A DNA stretch of 64,000 nucleotides from Physcomitrium patens (lineage: Eukaryota; Streptophyta; Bryopsida; Funariales; Funariaceae). Each line of letters opens with the position of its first letter. The stretch's first letter is position 1. The DNA lies in assembly GCF_000002425.4 (NCBI RefSeq), contig NC_037266.1, positions 7,939,180-8,003,179 on the forward strand, written 5' to 3'. The notes under the pieces were generated by a model that did no database searches, was not told the origin of the DNA, and saw only the letters and a list, made by a program, of their open reading frames with translations. Below are positions 1 to 12,260 of the stretch, piece after piece. The position numbers and the translations under genes are program-made.

Positions 1-760
1 CTTTTGTTGTTTGCCTTGGATACAACCTTCACAAGCAAGTATCATAGCATTGTGGCTGAATTGACCAAGGTCCAAGCCACTTACTATAGATTGGAGCTCC
101 TTCATACTTTTGGCATTCAAATGACCAAGTCGTTGATGCCAAATATCAAACTTGTCATGATTTTGTAGAAAATCAGCATATGCTGCCACTTCAACTCCAT
201 TCACCTTCTTACAATTGATGAAGTAGAGGTTGCCATCTCTAAGGCCTTTGGCAACATGTTGTCCACTCAATGTCTTTACAATACATCCATCCATGTCAAA
301 TTAAACTTTACAACCATGTGATAAAAGTTTGCTCACTAAAAGAAGGTTCTTCTTCATTTTTGGCACATGTAAGACTTCTTTCAATCTGATCCTCTTGATT
401 TGGTCCTTCACCACAATCTCCACCACAATGGAGCCAATTCCAATGACTTACACCATACTATTATCTTCCAACCATACTTTTGTTGCTGGAATTGCTTCAT
501 AAGTGTCAAATGAACACTTGTATGGTGTCATGTACTTAGTGGCATCCGAATCTATAATCCACTTAGACATGGCAACCATGGAGGCTCCTTCACTTGCCAT
601 GAAAGCATAATCATCTCCATCAAAACTATCGCTAGCATTATTTGTATTTTCCTTATCTCATCTCTTGGCCTTGTAGCAATTTCTAGCAAAATGACCTGAT
701 TTTCTACAAATATAGTAATTCTTTATGTTACTTTTTGAATTATCATGTTGGTGTGGAAAG
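1..760 (-). pseudogene. copia pol start: CCHC knuckle, protease, GAG-pre-integrase (decayed)
   Basis: Minus-strand translation shows a retroviral zinc knuckle (YICRKSGHFARNC, about 670-715), then an aspartic protease at about 480-580, then the GAG-pre-integrase motif FDIWHQRLGHLNAKSMKEL at about 90-155. The protease active site reads IIDSDATKYMT where the family has DSGA, so the essential glycine is aspartate. In-frame stops occur near 300 (TAA where VQFD would be expected), near 445, near 660 (TGA) and just after gag near 802. Most are explained by C-to-T changes. It would be part of a gag-pol polyprotein; here it is non-functional and cut by the window edge. Confidence 0.85.
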
Positions 761-801
761 CTACCTTTGCCTTGTCTTGAGAATAGAGCTGAATCATCAC
801 T

Positions 802-1401
802 TTAAAGCTTCTTTTCTTTCCTCTTCGTTACTTCATGTGCAAGTCTTGATGTGACATAATTCATGGTAAGCTCCTTCATGTTGATGGACTCCAATGCCAT
901 AATGAGGTAGCTATAGGACTTGGGAAGTCTCATGAGCAATGTCAACACAATTTCTCTATTATCGATTGGCGTATCAACAACTACTAGTTGGTTTGCAAGT
1001 ACTTTTATCTTATTGACATGAGCCATTAGATCATCTCCTTCTTCCATCTTTACCATTAAGAACTTTCTCCTTGTCCATAGAATATTAGGAAGGTTTCTAC
1101 TTTCATAGATGTTGCAAAGAGTCTTCCATGCTTCTGCTAGTCCATTGCAAGCAATTACATGTGAAAAGTTGGCATCATCAAGATTTATTGCAATCATGCC
1201 AAAAGACTTTCTTTCACGTCGTTTGTACTCTTTCTTCACCTTGACATCAGCATCATCACTAGGAGGCTCTTCACTTTCATGAATAATGTCCCAAAGGTCC
1301 AATGAAGTCAGCAAAAGCTCAATTTTCTTCTTCCAATGGTAGAAGTTGTCACCTCTAAACTTCTCAATCACTCTCAAACCCTCACCTTCACTTGAAGCCA
1401 T
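802..1401 (-). CDS. copia Gag protein (UBN2/Retrotran_gag family), N-terminal part
   Basis: A 199-codon frame begins MASSEGEGLRVIEKFRGDNF and matches the plant copia Gag pattern: an early F.G.NFYHWKKKIE motif near residue 15, a WKTL...YESRNLPN motif near residue 90, the LPKSYSYLIMALES segment near residue 160, and a lysine-rich end. Gag packages the element RNA into virus-like particles. The ATG follows a leader of about 290 bases after the LTR. The frame ends at a TAA just before the zinc knuckle. The related copy at 33776 reads KKPQS where this one reads KKL*S, so the stop here is probably a mutated CAA and the original frame continued into pol. Confidence 0.85.
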   Translation of the reverse strand: MASSEGEGLRVIEKFRGDNFYHWKKKIELLLTSLDLWDIIHESEEPPSDDADVKVKKEYKRRERKSFGMIAINLDDANFSHVIACNGLAEAWKTLCNIYESRNLPNILWTRRKFLMVKMEEGDDLMAHVNKIKVLANQLVVVDTPIDNREIVLTLLMRLPKSYSYLIMALESINMKELTMNYVTSRLAHEVTKRKEKKL

Positions 1402-1692
1402 GTCTAAAGAAGGGATGTATTAAAGAAAATCAAGAAAAGAGAAGGTAGAACTTTCAAAATCAACAAGAAGGTATTGCTGCCTTAGAATTCCAAAATGCCC
1501 TCTTTGTGAGTAAACTAGTGATTTCACTCTTTGATCACTCTCAACTTCACTTATAAGACTTCTCATAAGTCTTACACACTATCAAAAAACTCTCATACAA
1601 GCTTTGCTACTCTTTTATCACCTCTAATGTCTCATAACACCTCTTATGATTATAAGAAGATCTATTAGGAACTTAAGCACATGAAAATTCAA

Positions 1693-2428
1693 TGTTAGTG
1701 TAATAATGAGGTAGGTCAGCAAAAAAATACACCACTATTGTTCTAAAACAACATTCTAAAGTGTATAATAATCTCCAAGACCATAAGTATACTTAATAAC
1801 AAGTAAGTGCATAACTACATCAAGAACTAGATGCAAAAAGAGATTTAGAAGATACCAAACTCTAACATCAGCAACAACCATAAGATCTACTCTTCATAAC
1901 AATAAAACAACTTCAAAGAACTTCAAAACTCACAACTAAAGGTGAGTGGGCCCATAACCTATAGAAGAAATAGAACTTTGAAGTCACAACACATAGCACC
2001 AACAAGGTTATATACAAAGAGAGTATAGAGTAAGATATCTCTCACTTCTAACACTCAATACTTATAGGTTGTAGTTGTTGCCCTACAAGATAACTTCCTC
2101 TCATTGACTTTTACACACATGATCCTTGGTCCCAGAATCCTTTAATATCTAACGTACCTTGAGGGTATCCTATGGTCTTTGGATCCTTTGGCATCTTACT
2201 AACCACAAAGGTCTCCTATGCCAAACACTAATTACTCTTACATTATTTATGAATATTCCCTAGTTCATACTTTATCCTTTAGACTTTGACTCTTGGTCCT
2301 TGACCTCATCTTATATCCATAGGATGCTCTTTCTATATATTAAGAGTCAACCCTTTGACCATTAGTAACTTACCTTAGATAATATCTTCCACAAGGTAAT
2401 TTATTCTACTTTCACTTTTACTTCAACA
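1693..2428 (-). repeat. copia copy 1, 5' LTR
   Basis: The right end (…ACTTCAACA) and much of the body match the LTR at 62615-63021 and the end of the LTR at 34700-35295. Plus-strand termini are TGTTAGTG and TTCAACA, which gives short TGTTR...YAACA inverted ends. The length is about 736 bases. The right border is well supported. The left border is inferred from the TGTTA terminus, and no clear primer-binding site was seen beside it. Confidence 0.65.
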
Positions 2429-2468
2429 TCATATTTTAAATTGATTGGCAATAGGAAATTTATTAGTT

Positions 2469-2505
<37 letters not shown>

Positions 2506-2715
2506 AAATTGATATAATTCATTTTGATTGAATTTATTATTTTATACAATAAGAATATATATATAGATAATATCATACATATTTTTTTAAAAAAAATATT
2601 TTGACAAACCATATAATCTTGAAATTTGTGATCATACTTCAGATAAGTTATTTTTTCATTTACTGCTTGAATTATTCAAAATTTTCTAATTCCAACACTA
2701 TATTGTTATGATTTA

Positions 2716-2746
<31 letters not shown>

Positions 2747-3205
2747 TAACATTATTTCTTCTTATGTCATCTTCACTTATATGTTGTTATTTTTAAAATT
2801 TCCAATAGTTGAAACTTGAAACAATGCATAATCTCATGCTTTCAAGATAATATATTTTTGGATCCTATGAATATTCTTTTTAGACAGAAAAATCCAAACC
2901 ATCAAAGCATTTTAAGAAATAAACCATCATTGATGCAAATTATTGAAAAAACTTATATATATATATATATCATAACACTATGATTCAAGTAAATTTTAAA
3001 CTCTTTATTTGGAATAATTTTCACTTTTTGACACTTTTGGCATACTTGCAAAATTATTGATCTAAAGTTCAAGCTTAAAAAACAGTTTTAATACAACATT
3101 AAATGCTATCGTAAGCTTTGTAATTTCACTTTCGAAATTGTGTTGCGATGTTCAGAAACCAAGAATATTATTATTAATAATAATCATAATAATGATTTGT
3201 AATCC
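2429..3205. other. AT-rich intergenic spacer with (TA)n tracts
   Basis: No gene is recognised. It contains two perfect TA microsatellites (about 2471-2501 and 2715-2738), a shorter one near 2955, and homopolymer A/T runs. It is the 3' flank of the kelch gene, whose stop lies at its right border. Confidence 0.7.
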
Positions 3206-5739
3206 TTAAATTTCCAACTTAGTTTTCCATGTTTTTGCCATGATTCTCTTGGGCTCTGGATCCGATTGCCCCTTGTCTCGTTGTCCTGAAGTAAAATAAA
3301 GCCATCCTTCCCAATAAGCAGCCAAAACTGTTTTACCTTTGTAAGGCATCTGCCCCAAACTTATCCATACCTGTAACCAAAACAGCACCAGAATTCAGTT
3401 CATTTAAGAACAGAAGAATCCATCAAAGCTACACGAGAAAACTCAAAAGAAAAGAAAAAAAGAAAAAAAAGAAGAGACGTCGAAGCATATTTGCACGTAC
3501 TTTCTTTTGTGTGTTGAATTGGAAAATGTCTCCAAGTAACACCATCTTCTTGGTTGCAGGATTGTTCATGGTGGACCCACCGATGATAACAATGGATTGA
3601 TTGAACGTGACCCATGCAAACTCAATGTGCGAAATTGGCTTGGGCACTGGCATCAGTTTTGTCCATCTGGTTGCATCCTTTTCCAACATGTACACATCTC
3701 CATAAACCACCTGTTGTACAGCTTGTCAATAATTCTGACAAAATGGACACCGACTGATGGCTCGCATTTAACACGGCAACAACATATCATTTACTGTTTG
3801 AAGCCTGGAGATGTGTTGCAGTACGGGGTTGAGCTGTGCCAGATTCTCCACTATACCTCCTTCTGTCGTGAACACTTGAAATTTGGAGAGGCAGGTTTTG
3901 CTTTGAAGTCGCCCTCCTGGCCACCTATGACGTAAAGGTCATTTTCTACCACCACACATGCCCTGCAAAGTTATGCTCATCCGAAGGATGATGAACCAGG
4001 TTGATTGAGAAATGACAGTAGAATTCCCCCCCTACTGGTCTAAGCTTGCAAGGAAATCTTATCACCTAGGTTCATGAAGATGTTTGAAACATCCCAGTTC
4101 TGTCAACCTGAGATTTGCACAATTACGAATTGTTAATTAAGTAAAATGAGATTGAGAGTGAAAACATGCAGGACAGCATCAATGTATTATTGAGCAGGGA
4201 GGAGAAGTAATGCATGGTTTTAGCAACTATAGCATTTTGTAAATGGACACCAGAATTTGCAGATCAAATAGGCAATGTGATCTGCAAATAAACGGAAGGT
4301 AAACCCGCAAACTGATATTGTTCTCGAAAGAGTGAATGACTTACGAAGAAAATTGACAGAAGACAGTCACCTGTGTGGGCCACCCCGTGGAATAGGAACC
4401 TCTTCTCTCCATTCAGCTTCCAAGGCCTTGCCATCACGTACAGCAATGCTCCAATGTTCACTGGCAGGTTGTTGACGGTCCTCTTTGCTTCCTCCCAGAA
4501 CATGCAATCTTCCATTCCACAGCTGTGTTGCTGGGGCATATCTAATCGACATTCCACAACGAACCCACAACCCAAAATGTGAAAGCACTTGGGGAAGTTG
4601 ATCTGAATGAGCAAATTGGTAGATGGGACAAAGAGATTCAAGTCGAGTATTCAAGAGCTGGTGAATGACACTTTCAATTTCATTCACAATCAGCCCTTCC
4701 TTAGAGGGTACCTGGGGTCTGGAAGGGGAAGAAACTGGGTCCAAGCCCTTGTTTGAGTGTCCAGCACAAAGTTCCGTGCAGTTGGATTGCTACATTGTGA
4801 TCCAAACTGCCCGCTCACAATGTAGATGAAGCGCTGATCAGTTGCCATGCCCACGTGAGAGTGAGCCATCGCTCCTGGAATAGCAAAACTCGTCTCCCAA
4901 GTATTGCTCTTCAAATTATACACATCTACGTGCGTATGAACCTGCCCACATTTTCGTAGTAAGTGCTTTCAGCTACCGCTGTGCATCACGTCTCGAGGAA
5001 GTTGACTATTTCAATCATTCCTCGTATAAATCATCTTCAGAAATCGCAACAGAATATGTCTCTGTGAAGCTCACTTTATATTCTTCTAAGCAATTTGTGA
5101 GAGTATGTATATTACGGGACATTACTGTTAGAATGTTAACTATGGAGATAATTACGGTGTGCGTGCTGATGAACTTACTAAGGTTAGAGCCGAAGGACAA
5201 CCTCATCAATGGTGGCATAGCCTGCAAACACGTAGAGATGATGTGCAATCTGCACTGCTGCGCCGTCCAAGCGTGCCACGGGTGCTTCAGCCGCTTCCTC
5301 CCAAGCTAACGGAAGACGAACTTTCTCGTCATCTTCATTTCCAAGCTCATTCTGAAAACCACCTTATCGGTACGGTCGCACGACGTTCACATACATGCAC
5401 AAGTTACACGCAACCTCAAATTGGACTGTTCTACAGATCCATAATCTGTAAATTAACAATGGACACCATAGCCACTTCTAAAGCTAAAACGATGCTGCAA
5501 GAACCAAGCTGTTCCAAAATTCATAAGGTGGGGTGTTTCCTTACAAGAGAGGTCGTCACTGCCATGGGGGGCAAAGAGAGCGATTGGGCGTCAGAAACGT
5601 GGGTGCTATAAAACATTGACGCCAATGACATATTCCATAGAATATCAGTGACCACAACGCCAGTCAACAATGCCCCACAAGCTCCCATCAGTAAAACCCT
5701 CCACACTCTCGGAGCTGCTGCAGTTCTCACAGACACCAT
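3206..5739 (-). CDS. Kelch-repeat (galactose oxidase-like beta-propeller) protein, At3g27220-like
   Basis: Seven exons were read by eye (high to low): 5739-5545, 5351-5202, 4941-4712, 4541-4371, 3962-3857, 3710-3501, 3370-3206. All introns are GT-AG, phases agree, and the product is about 408 aa, close to the Arabidopsis homologue. Residues 10-40 form a hydrophobic signal-anchor (RVWRVLLMGACGALLTGVVV), suggesting a single-pass endomembrane protein with a lumenal propeller. Kelch landmarks are LYVFAGYATIDE, FIYIVSGQFGSQCSNPTARN, NGRLHVLGGSKEDR, EEVPIPRGGPHR, LYVIGGQEGDFKAKP and VIIGGSTMNNP. The ATG at 5739 is preceded in frame by a TAG. The gene appears intact. Its biochemical role is not known from the sequence; homologues are annotated only as kelch-repeat proteins. 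Long plus-strand frames over exons 1-2 are antisense shadows. Confidence 0.9.
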
Positions 5740-6300
5740 TGACACCTACCGATCCCTCCTGCGAAATGCGCACTGTTCTTACCGACCACCTTCCTCTAGG
5801 ACCAACAACGCCCTTCCACCCTATTGCGAAATCCACCCAGAGCGCGTAACGCTAAACAGAAACCGACCCAAAGCTTCCAGTCCCGCTCACAAAGGCCACA
5901 TACTCACAAACTCAGCCTCATGGAACTCTCAACTGCTGACCCAAAAACGCATATTCATGAACTCGATAATAACGCGGCAAGACAAAGTCTTTTTGAGATC
6001 CTTGAATACTCTCCACCACTGTAACCAGTGGAATGCGAAGAAACAGCGATGCCAGCGCCGTGGCGCCAAGACGAAGTGCAGCAAGGTGATGCCAAGAAGG
6101 GCGAGGGAGGGGCTATGGCGATGGTTCCAGCACCCTTCTTCTTCACACCGTTGGGATGTGTCGGGATCACATGGCTCTCATAAACAAACCCAGCCTGCAA
6201 AACATATTCCTTTCTGAGAAGGATTATGCACATTTCTTGTAGCAGTAATAGTAGTAGTAGTTGTACTAGGGACAAGACAGGATTATATATATTTTTTATA
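5740..6300 (-). promoter_or_regulatory. Probable 5' leader and core promoter of the kelch gene
   Basis: A GC-rich block upstream of the kelch ATG ends at a minus-strand TATA-like stretch (TATAAAAAATATATATAAT, about 6282-6300), followed by pyrimidine-rich sequence and a (TAG)n tract near 6245. If used, transcription would start near 6255 and give a leader of about 500 bases, which could also contain an unseen 5' intron. Open frames on both strands here show no recognised domain. Inference only. Confidence 0.35.
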
Positions 6301-6701
6301 CATTGCTAACCTCACTCTGTCGAACTCTAAATTGTGTGGTGTCTAGTCAGTATCCTCCATGTAATCTGTATTGTTTTAATATGTTCAACATTGCACATGT
6401 TTTTAGTTTTGTTAGTATTTAAGTACTTTGCACACACTTTTGAATTTGTATACTTTGACATAAATTTGGGTTTTTTCATGGTAAAAAGAAACATTTGAAT
6501 TGGTCTATCTGTAGCAATTACAATATCAAAGATTCTTAGTGACGTTTATATATAGAATTTACAAATTCATTTTACAAAACAAATATTTAGAAATGATGTA
6601 ATAAGTCTCATTAGATCATGTAATATAATCTTTCAAAAATTCATGTGATCCATTTATTTATATCATGTTTCATTTGATTTTAAATACTTGTATGTATCAT
6701 G
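6301..6701. other. Intergenic AT-rich spacer
   Basis: No coding potential, RNA gene or repeat is recognised between the kelch promoter region and the LTR at 6702. Confidence 0.6.
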
Positions 6702-7221
6702 TGTCAAGGATATGAACTAGAAGAAGATGCATAAATTTGGAAAATTAGTATTAAAAGAAAAGTGAAAAAATAGCAATGAAGTAGTATGTATATTAAAAAG
6801 AAATTAGAATGGTTATTACCAAAAGACAAAGAAATTAGAGACTCTTAAATCTAGAGTAGAAACAAGAAAAGAGTTGACAAAAGTGAAGAGGGCTTTACTC
6901 TTGCCTCTATATGTACTATGTAACTAGGAGCTATGGGACAATGTTCTATACAACCTCTAATATGTGTTGACTTTACAAGATACATGCCTTAGATTACAAG
7001 ATAAGTTTTTTACATGTAGGCCACATAGTTAGCTTGTTCTTTAAGCTATTAACATATGTGGCACATGGCCAATTTGTTGACCATGTTTCTAACCTAAAAA
7101 GTCAATTATAGACACCTATAAAGTCAAAGTAGCATTTATAAAGCTTCTAGGAAGCTTTTGTAGAAGATATTATGGAATTAACTTACTTTTATTTATTTTT
7201 ATTATGTGTATGTCCATGACA
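6702..7221 (-). repeat. Gypsy A copy 1, 3' LTR
   Basis: This is a 520-base LTR with inverted termini TGTCA...TGACA. A purine-rich tract on the minus strand (GGGGGGATAATG) abuts the right end, as expected for the plus-strand priming site. The central part, starting near AAGAAATTAGAATGG at 6798, is shared with 30499 and 47446, the two LTRs of copy 2. Confidence 0.8.
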
Positions 7222-7789
7222 TTATCCCCCCTTCTAAGGACGAGTTCCATGTGGAGCAGTCTTCATATGTTGAGGAAATCCAAAATGTGACAAATTATAT
7301 TTGCCACATACTCTGATCTTTGTTCTCTTTGAAGATAGTTGATAGGCCCTTTCAACCATTAATAGTGTCTCATAGTAAGGCGAAAAGACCACCCTATAAT
7401 TTGATCATTGTTGAGGCCTTCATAACTTCTTTCAAACAAAACATTTGGAGCACCATGAGGAGTTGTTTTTACCTATAATAAAATCACCAAACATCAAAAG
7501 TCTCTTCCAAAGTCATGAAATCAAACACAATCTATCTCACCATCTATTTGAGGAAGGATAGTTGTTGAGGATCTTCATCTCAATTTTGTCGTCTTAAAAG
7601 TTGTAACAATTATAATGTCTCATCTAGTAAGTCTGTAAATGAAAGCTTTTGAGTTGAATCTGCTCGTTGTTGGTTCTTCATCTTTTTAACATTACAAATA
7701 CACAAAAGCCACAATGAAAGATAGAAGATAGAATACAATTTTTTCTAAACAATTGTTTCTTTTATAGCAAAGATATACTGTTCTTCATC

Positions 7790-9240
7790 TTAGTTTAGAT
7801 GGATGTCATTGATGAAAAGCCTCCACTACCTTTGCTATGTTTGCAAGATTCTTTACTAGCTCCTATGTGTATTCACTAATATCATATCTATGCCAATAGA
7901 TAAGATATTCTAATTTATTTCAGCACCGCCTTAAGTCTAGAACTTCTTCCACTTCAAACTCTTCATTATTGTCTACTTCTATAGCAGGAGGTGAAGCTTT
8001 TTTTCTTCTTGGTATATTCATAGTCTTGTATGATTCAAGAAAAAACATGTAGAAGACACGATGGATCTTTATTGCCTCTTGTAGATGTTATCGATAAGCA
8101 ATTGAATTGATTTATCTATAAATAAGAAAAGTTCAAAGCCTGTGGTAGTCCAACTTATCACAAGAACAAGTAATCTTGATATTACTATAAAGCAACGATA
8201 TCTTGTCATCTACATTGAATTGTGGTTGTTCTTTTTGATAGGCATCAACATTAATCTTTTGTAATTTTTGAACTTCATTTAATTGCACCTTTATTGTTGA
8301 ATGTAGCTTTGACAAATGATTTGCCAAACCTTCTACCGTATGATTATCAACTTTTGAAAAGTTAAAAGTATCAAGTTATGGATGGTAACCATAATTAATA
8401 AAAAAAAATATTTATTATATAGAAAAATTCATTGTATTATTATAAGCAAACTCTGCCAATGGCAAGAGGGTTTTATAATTTTCTTATTAATAATTGATGG
8501 TATATCTTAAGTATTGCTCCAAAACTTGATTTACGCACTTTGTCTATTCATCAGTTTGAAGATGAAAGATTAAAGAAATTTTTATGTCCACCTTTAAAAT
8601 CTTAAAAAGAGTTCTCCAAAATCTTAATATAAATTGAATCCCCTTATCCGATATAATATCTTTTGGCAATCCATGATATCGATAGATATTGTCAAAAAAA
8701 AGCTTAGCAATTTTTTCATATGTGATATATTTTGTGTATGGTACAAAATATGCCATTTTGATAAAATAAGCTATTATAACAAATATAAAACCATACGATC
8801 TTGAGATTAGAAGATTCATAATAAAATCCATAGAAATAGAAGACCATGGTTGTTCTAGAATAGATAATGATTGAAGAAGTCCATAAAGTCGATACCGAGG
8901 AGTTTTTGATCTTGAACAAATATCATACAATTGAACAAAGTCTTTTATAGTCTTCCACATTTGCGACCACCAAAAATCCCTAGATATTAGCTCCAGAGTC
9001 TTATTGTATCCAAAATATCTTGTTACTAGAAAGTCGTGACGTGCTTAAAGAACACATAAATGTGCTTCTTATTTTGGCATTTATAGGCATCTTTTGAAAT
9101 AAAATAGGTTTTTCTTGAATTCAAACTTAAAAATATCACAAGACTTAGAAGAAGTATTCTTGGTATCATAAAGAAGAAGATCAAAGGACATACTTGATTG
9201 AATTTGTTTGAAAAAAGCTGAATCAATAATCAATATTGAT
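7790..9240 (-). pseudogene. Gypsy A integrase with C-terminal chromodomain (decayed)
   Basis: The integrase core is readable at 8960-8544: MWKTIKDFVQLYDICSRSK (end of the zinc-binding region), WSSISMDFI with the first Asp, ISDKGIQF with the second Asp, and a stop where the NGQxE glutamate belongs. The C-terminal part is at 8327-8133 (ANHLSKLHSTIKVQLNEVQK, then FNVDDKISLL). Farther down, near 7990-7790, the frame reads EFEVEEVLDLRR, then LEYLIYWHRYDISEYT and ANIAKVVEAFHQ, a chromodomain with its aromatic cage region. In this clade the chromodomain directs insertion to methylated histone chromatin. Stops between the pieces make it non-functional. Confidence 0.82.
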
Positions 9241-9359
9241 TTCACTATTCAAAGATGAAATTATTTTGGCTTTAATAAAATTATCTTTTGTTGATCAAAA
9301 GTTGCATCTCTTTCTTTAGAAGTAAGATAAGAATGTCTAAAAAGAGCATCAAGCAAACC

Positions 9360-10600
9360 TTATTATTTTTTTGGCCGATAAATAATATTGAATTCAAATC
9401 TTGATAAAGACATGCTCCAACGAGCCTTGTGACAATTCAAAACATGAGCTGACATGAAATACTTGAGGTTCTTGTGATCTATATACATAGTAACTAGATT
9501 AGAAATGCCTTCTAAATAATGACACCATGCTTGGAAAGAATCCATAATTGTAAGAAGTTCTTTATCTTGGATCTCATAGTTAATCTTGGTAGTTGAAAGT
9601 TTTTTGGAATAAAAAGCTATTCGATGAAGTTTATCATCTATTTCCATTTGTAATAATACATCACTCAAAGCAAAGTTTGATGTATATGTTTCTTTAAAGA
9701 ATGCAAGATTGGTATAGAAACAAAGATTGTCTTTAAAGCTTCAAATGTTGCTTCCGCTTCTTGATTCTATGGAAGTTTGTCTTTACAAATCAAATGTGTA
9801 AGTGGAGCTATGATTTGAGAGAAATCCTTGATGAAGATCCAATAGTAATTGACAAATTCTAAAAAACATTGGACATCTCGGACCGTTTTTGGGATCTTCA
9901 AATTCATAATAGTTTGAACTTTTTTAGGATCCATCATAAATCCATCATTTAAAATGATATAATCTAAGAAATCAACTTAAGTAGTGTGGAATACATACTT
10001 TTTTATCTTGGCATAGAGTCTCTCATTTCTTAATTTTTGTAATACACGATGAACATGAAGTTCATGTTCTTTTGTATTCTTAGAATAGATCAAGATGTCG
10101 TCTAGATAACAAACAATAAAATTGTCCAAAAACTCTCAAAAAACATCATCCATAAGATGTTGAAAAGCTATTGATGCATTTATAAGTCTAAAAGGCATGA
10201 CATTATATTCAAAATGTTCATACCTGGTTTAAAATGTAGTCTTCTATTAATCTCATACTTTGATGTCTATTAGATTATATGCTCCTTGTAGATCTATTTT
10301 TGTATAGATCTTAGCTTGATTCAACTAATCAAGAAGTCTAAATATTAAAAGTAGTAGATACCTGTTCTTGATGGTGATCTTATTGAATCTTTGATAATTA
10401 ATTCACGTCCGCAATGATCCATCTTTTTTCTTCACAAATAGAATTGAGGCTCTTGCTGGAGATTTGGAATGGCGTATGAAATTCTTGGCTAGATTTTCTT
10501 CAATATATTCCTTGAATTCGGCGAACTCATTTTGTGATAAATTGTAGATTAGTCCAAATAGCGATTATGCTCCTACTTAAAGGTCAATTAAACAGTTATA
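9360..10600 (-). pseudogene. Gypsy A reverse transcriptase and RNase H (decayed)
   Basis: RNase H is an open frame at 9668-9363 (SDVLLQMEIDDKLHRIAFYS, DKELLTIMDSFQAWCHYLEG, MYIDHKNLKYF). Upstream, RT palm and thumb motifs are read across stops: [15 protein letters not shown] with the YLDD catalytic pair near 10090-10130, and FLDYIILNDGFMMDPKKV near 9920-9960. The frame changes several times. The enzyme would copy element RNA to DNA; this copy cannot. Confidence 0.82.
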
Positions 10601-11299
10601 GAGACGATGTTTTGGAAGAGTATCCACATTCTTTTTTTCAAATATATCTTGAAAATCCTAATATTGACTTAGAATACCACTTGAAGTCTTTGCACCATTT
10701 ATAACATATGTGGCATAAATGACATAAGGTGATCTTTTTTTTATAGCATATAAGAAAGCTTTTGCATCTACAAATATAGATTTAATTGTATTAGACTTGT
10801 GATTTTTTATTTGATTAACTACACTCTTAGTTATACTTTTAAAAAATTCAAGATTACGAGAAATCTACTTTATTCGAGAGTTGTATTTTTTTAACCATGA
10901 TAAACCTAAAATGATTGGATTAGAGAGAGATCTAATAATATTAAATATTATAAAGCTATTATGATAATTAATTATTACTTCTATGGAAAGGATTTTGTGA
11001 GTACATCTCTGGAAGACAACAAAAAACCATTTATGATTTTTATGTGAACAAGTTTAATTTTCCTTACTAAAGATATGTTAAGTCTTTTAGTAAATTCTTT
11101 ATCTAAGAAACACGTTGAGGTTCTTGAATCTAATAAGGCATAGACTTTGTAATGTATAGGTCCTAAAATAATATTTAATGTAAAACAAAGAGAGGATTTT
11201 AAAGAGAGAATAAGACTTTCATTAGATATTGTACAAGGTTTAAGCCAAACAGTCTCTATTATAGCTTGACAAACTAATTTTTCAATATATTGTCTATTT

Positions 11300-12260
11300 T
11301 GACATTTCTACTCCTCATTTTATAATTGCATTACTTGTTTGGATAATGTTGAGTAGTAAGCTTAGGTTCTCCACAATATAAGCACAATCCTTCTTGATGG
11401 CGATGAATCTTTTCTTGCTCAATAAGAAATTTAAAATATACCTCATCAATTTACATATCATCTACTTTTGAATGTATGTGTTGAAGAGGCGTTGGTGTTG
11501 CCAATTAATTATAGTAACATTAAGGCCAACTTGTCCAATTCTTAGATTAAAATTCAAAAAGTCAATTGTCACACTTCATAGGAAAGTCAATTGCTTGAAT
11601 CAATGTTTGAGGATCGGTTAAGTTGAGCATCTATTTCTTTACCTCATATTATAATCCATAAAGAAATCAACTAATAAATGCATCATCATCCCACTTGATA
11701 TCAGTTACAACTTGTTAAAATTATAAAGTATATAATATTATGAATTAATTGTCTTGTCATAAAATATGAATCTTATTAGTTGCAACACGAATTACATCAT
11801 GTTTTCTATACATGGATTGAAATTCCACTAAAAAAACCTCCAAATTATCCAATTTTCGATCTCATTGTTTAAGAAAAGATGAAAATCACAATAATTCTGA
11901 ACTTGAAAGAAATGTACCAATGAATCTAACTTGTGATCCTGGAATTGGATAGCTCTGGGATTGAAGTTCAATCACAAGTTGTACTTGATTGATAAATCTT
12001 CAAAACTTAGATCTTGTACCATCAAACTTCTCAAGCAAGGCAACTCTTAGTTCTCTAGTATCGAAAGAATGTTCCAATGTAAGAAAAAAGACATGATTGG
12101 GTGTAGATGTTGAAATAATTCGAATTATATCTATATCTTCACTTCTTGCCATTCTTATTGCTCCTTGTGATGGTAAACTGAGTTGATGCATTAAGAGCAG
12201 TAACTCCTTCAATTACTCTTGCATTTGTACCATTCTACTCTTCATTTCAAGAAGCTATGC
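11300..12260 (-). pseudogene. Gypsy A Gag (decayed)
   Basis: A 70-codon open frame at 12212-12000 ends with TRELRVALLEKFDGTRSKF, a hallmark of this Ty3/gypsy Gag. It continues across stops as FINQVQLVIELQSRAIPIPG, then KWDDDAFISWFLYGL near 11690 and a degenerate zinc-knuckle region near 11370-11400. Residue 1 is uncertain because the upstream leader is truncated. The homologous gag of copy 2 lies at 35296-35879. Confidence 0.75.

Larger units (their letters stand above)
1..2428 (-). mobile_element. Ty1/copia LTR retrotransposon, 5' portion (copy 1)
   Basis: Read on the minus strand from right to left, the order is LTR (1693-2428), untranslated leader, gag, CCHC knuckle, aspartic protease and the start of the GAG-pre-integrase region, which runs off the left edge. 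That order is diagnostic of Ty1/copia. Related sequence appears at 33361-35295 and at 62615-64000, so at least three copies of one family lie in the window. The gag frame is intact for about 200 codons, while pol carries several stops, so the copy is inactive. Integrase, RT and RNase H would lie beyond position 1. Confidence 0.9.

Noticed and set aside
2471..2501. (TA)n tract as a regulatory element
   Set aside because: Simple microsatellite; similar tracts occur at 2715 and 47409 inside unrelated contexts.
5159..6217. Two long plus-strand frames (150 and 189 codons) in a GC-rich region
   Set aside because: They lie antisense to kelch exons 1-2 and their leader, which have proper splice sites and kelch motifs; the plus frames show no domain.
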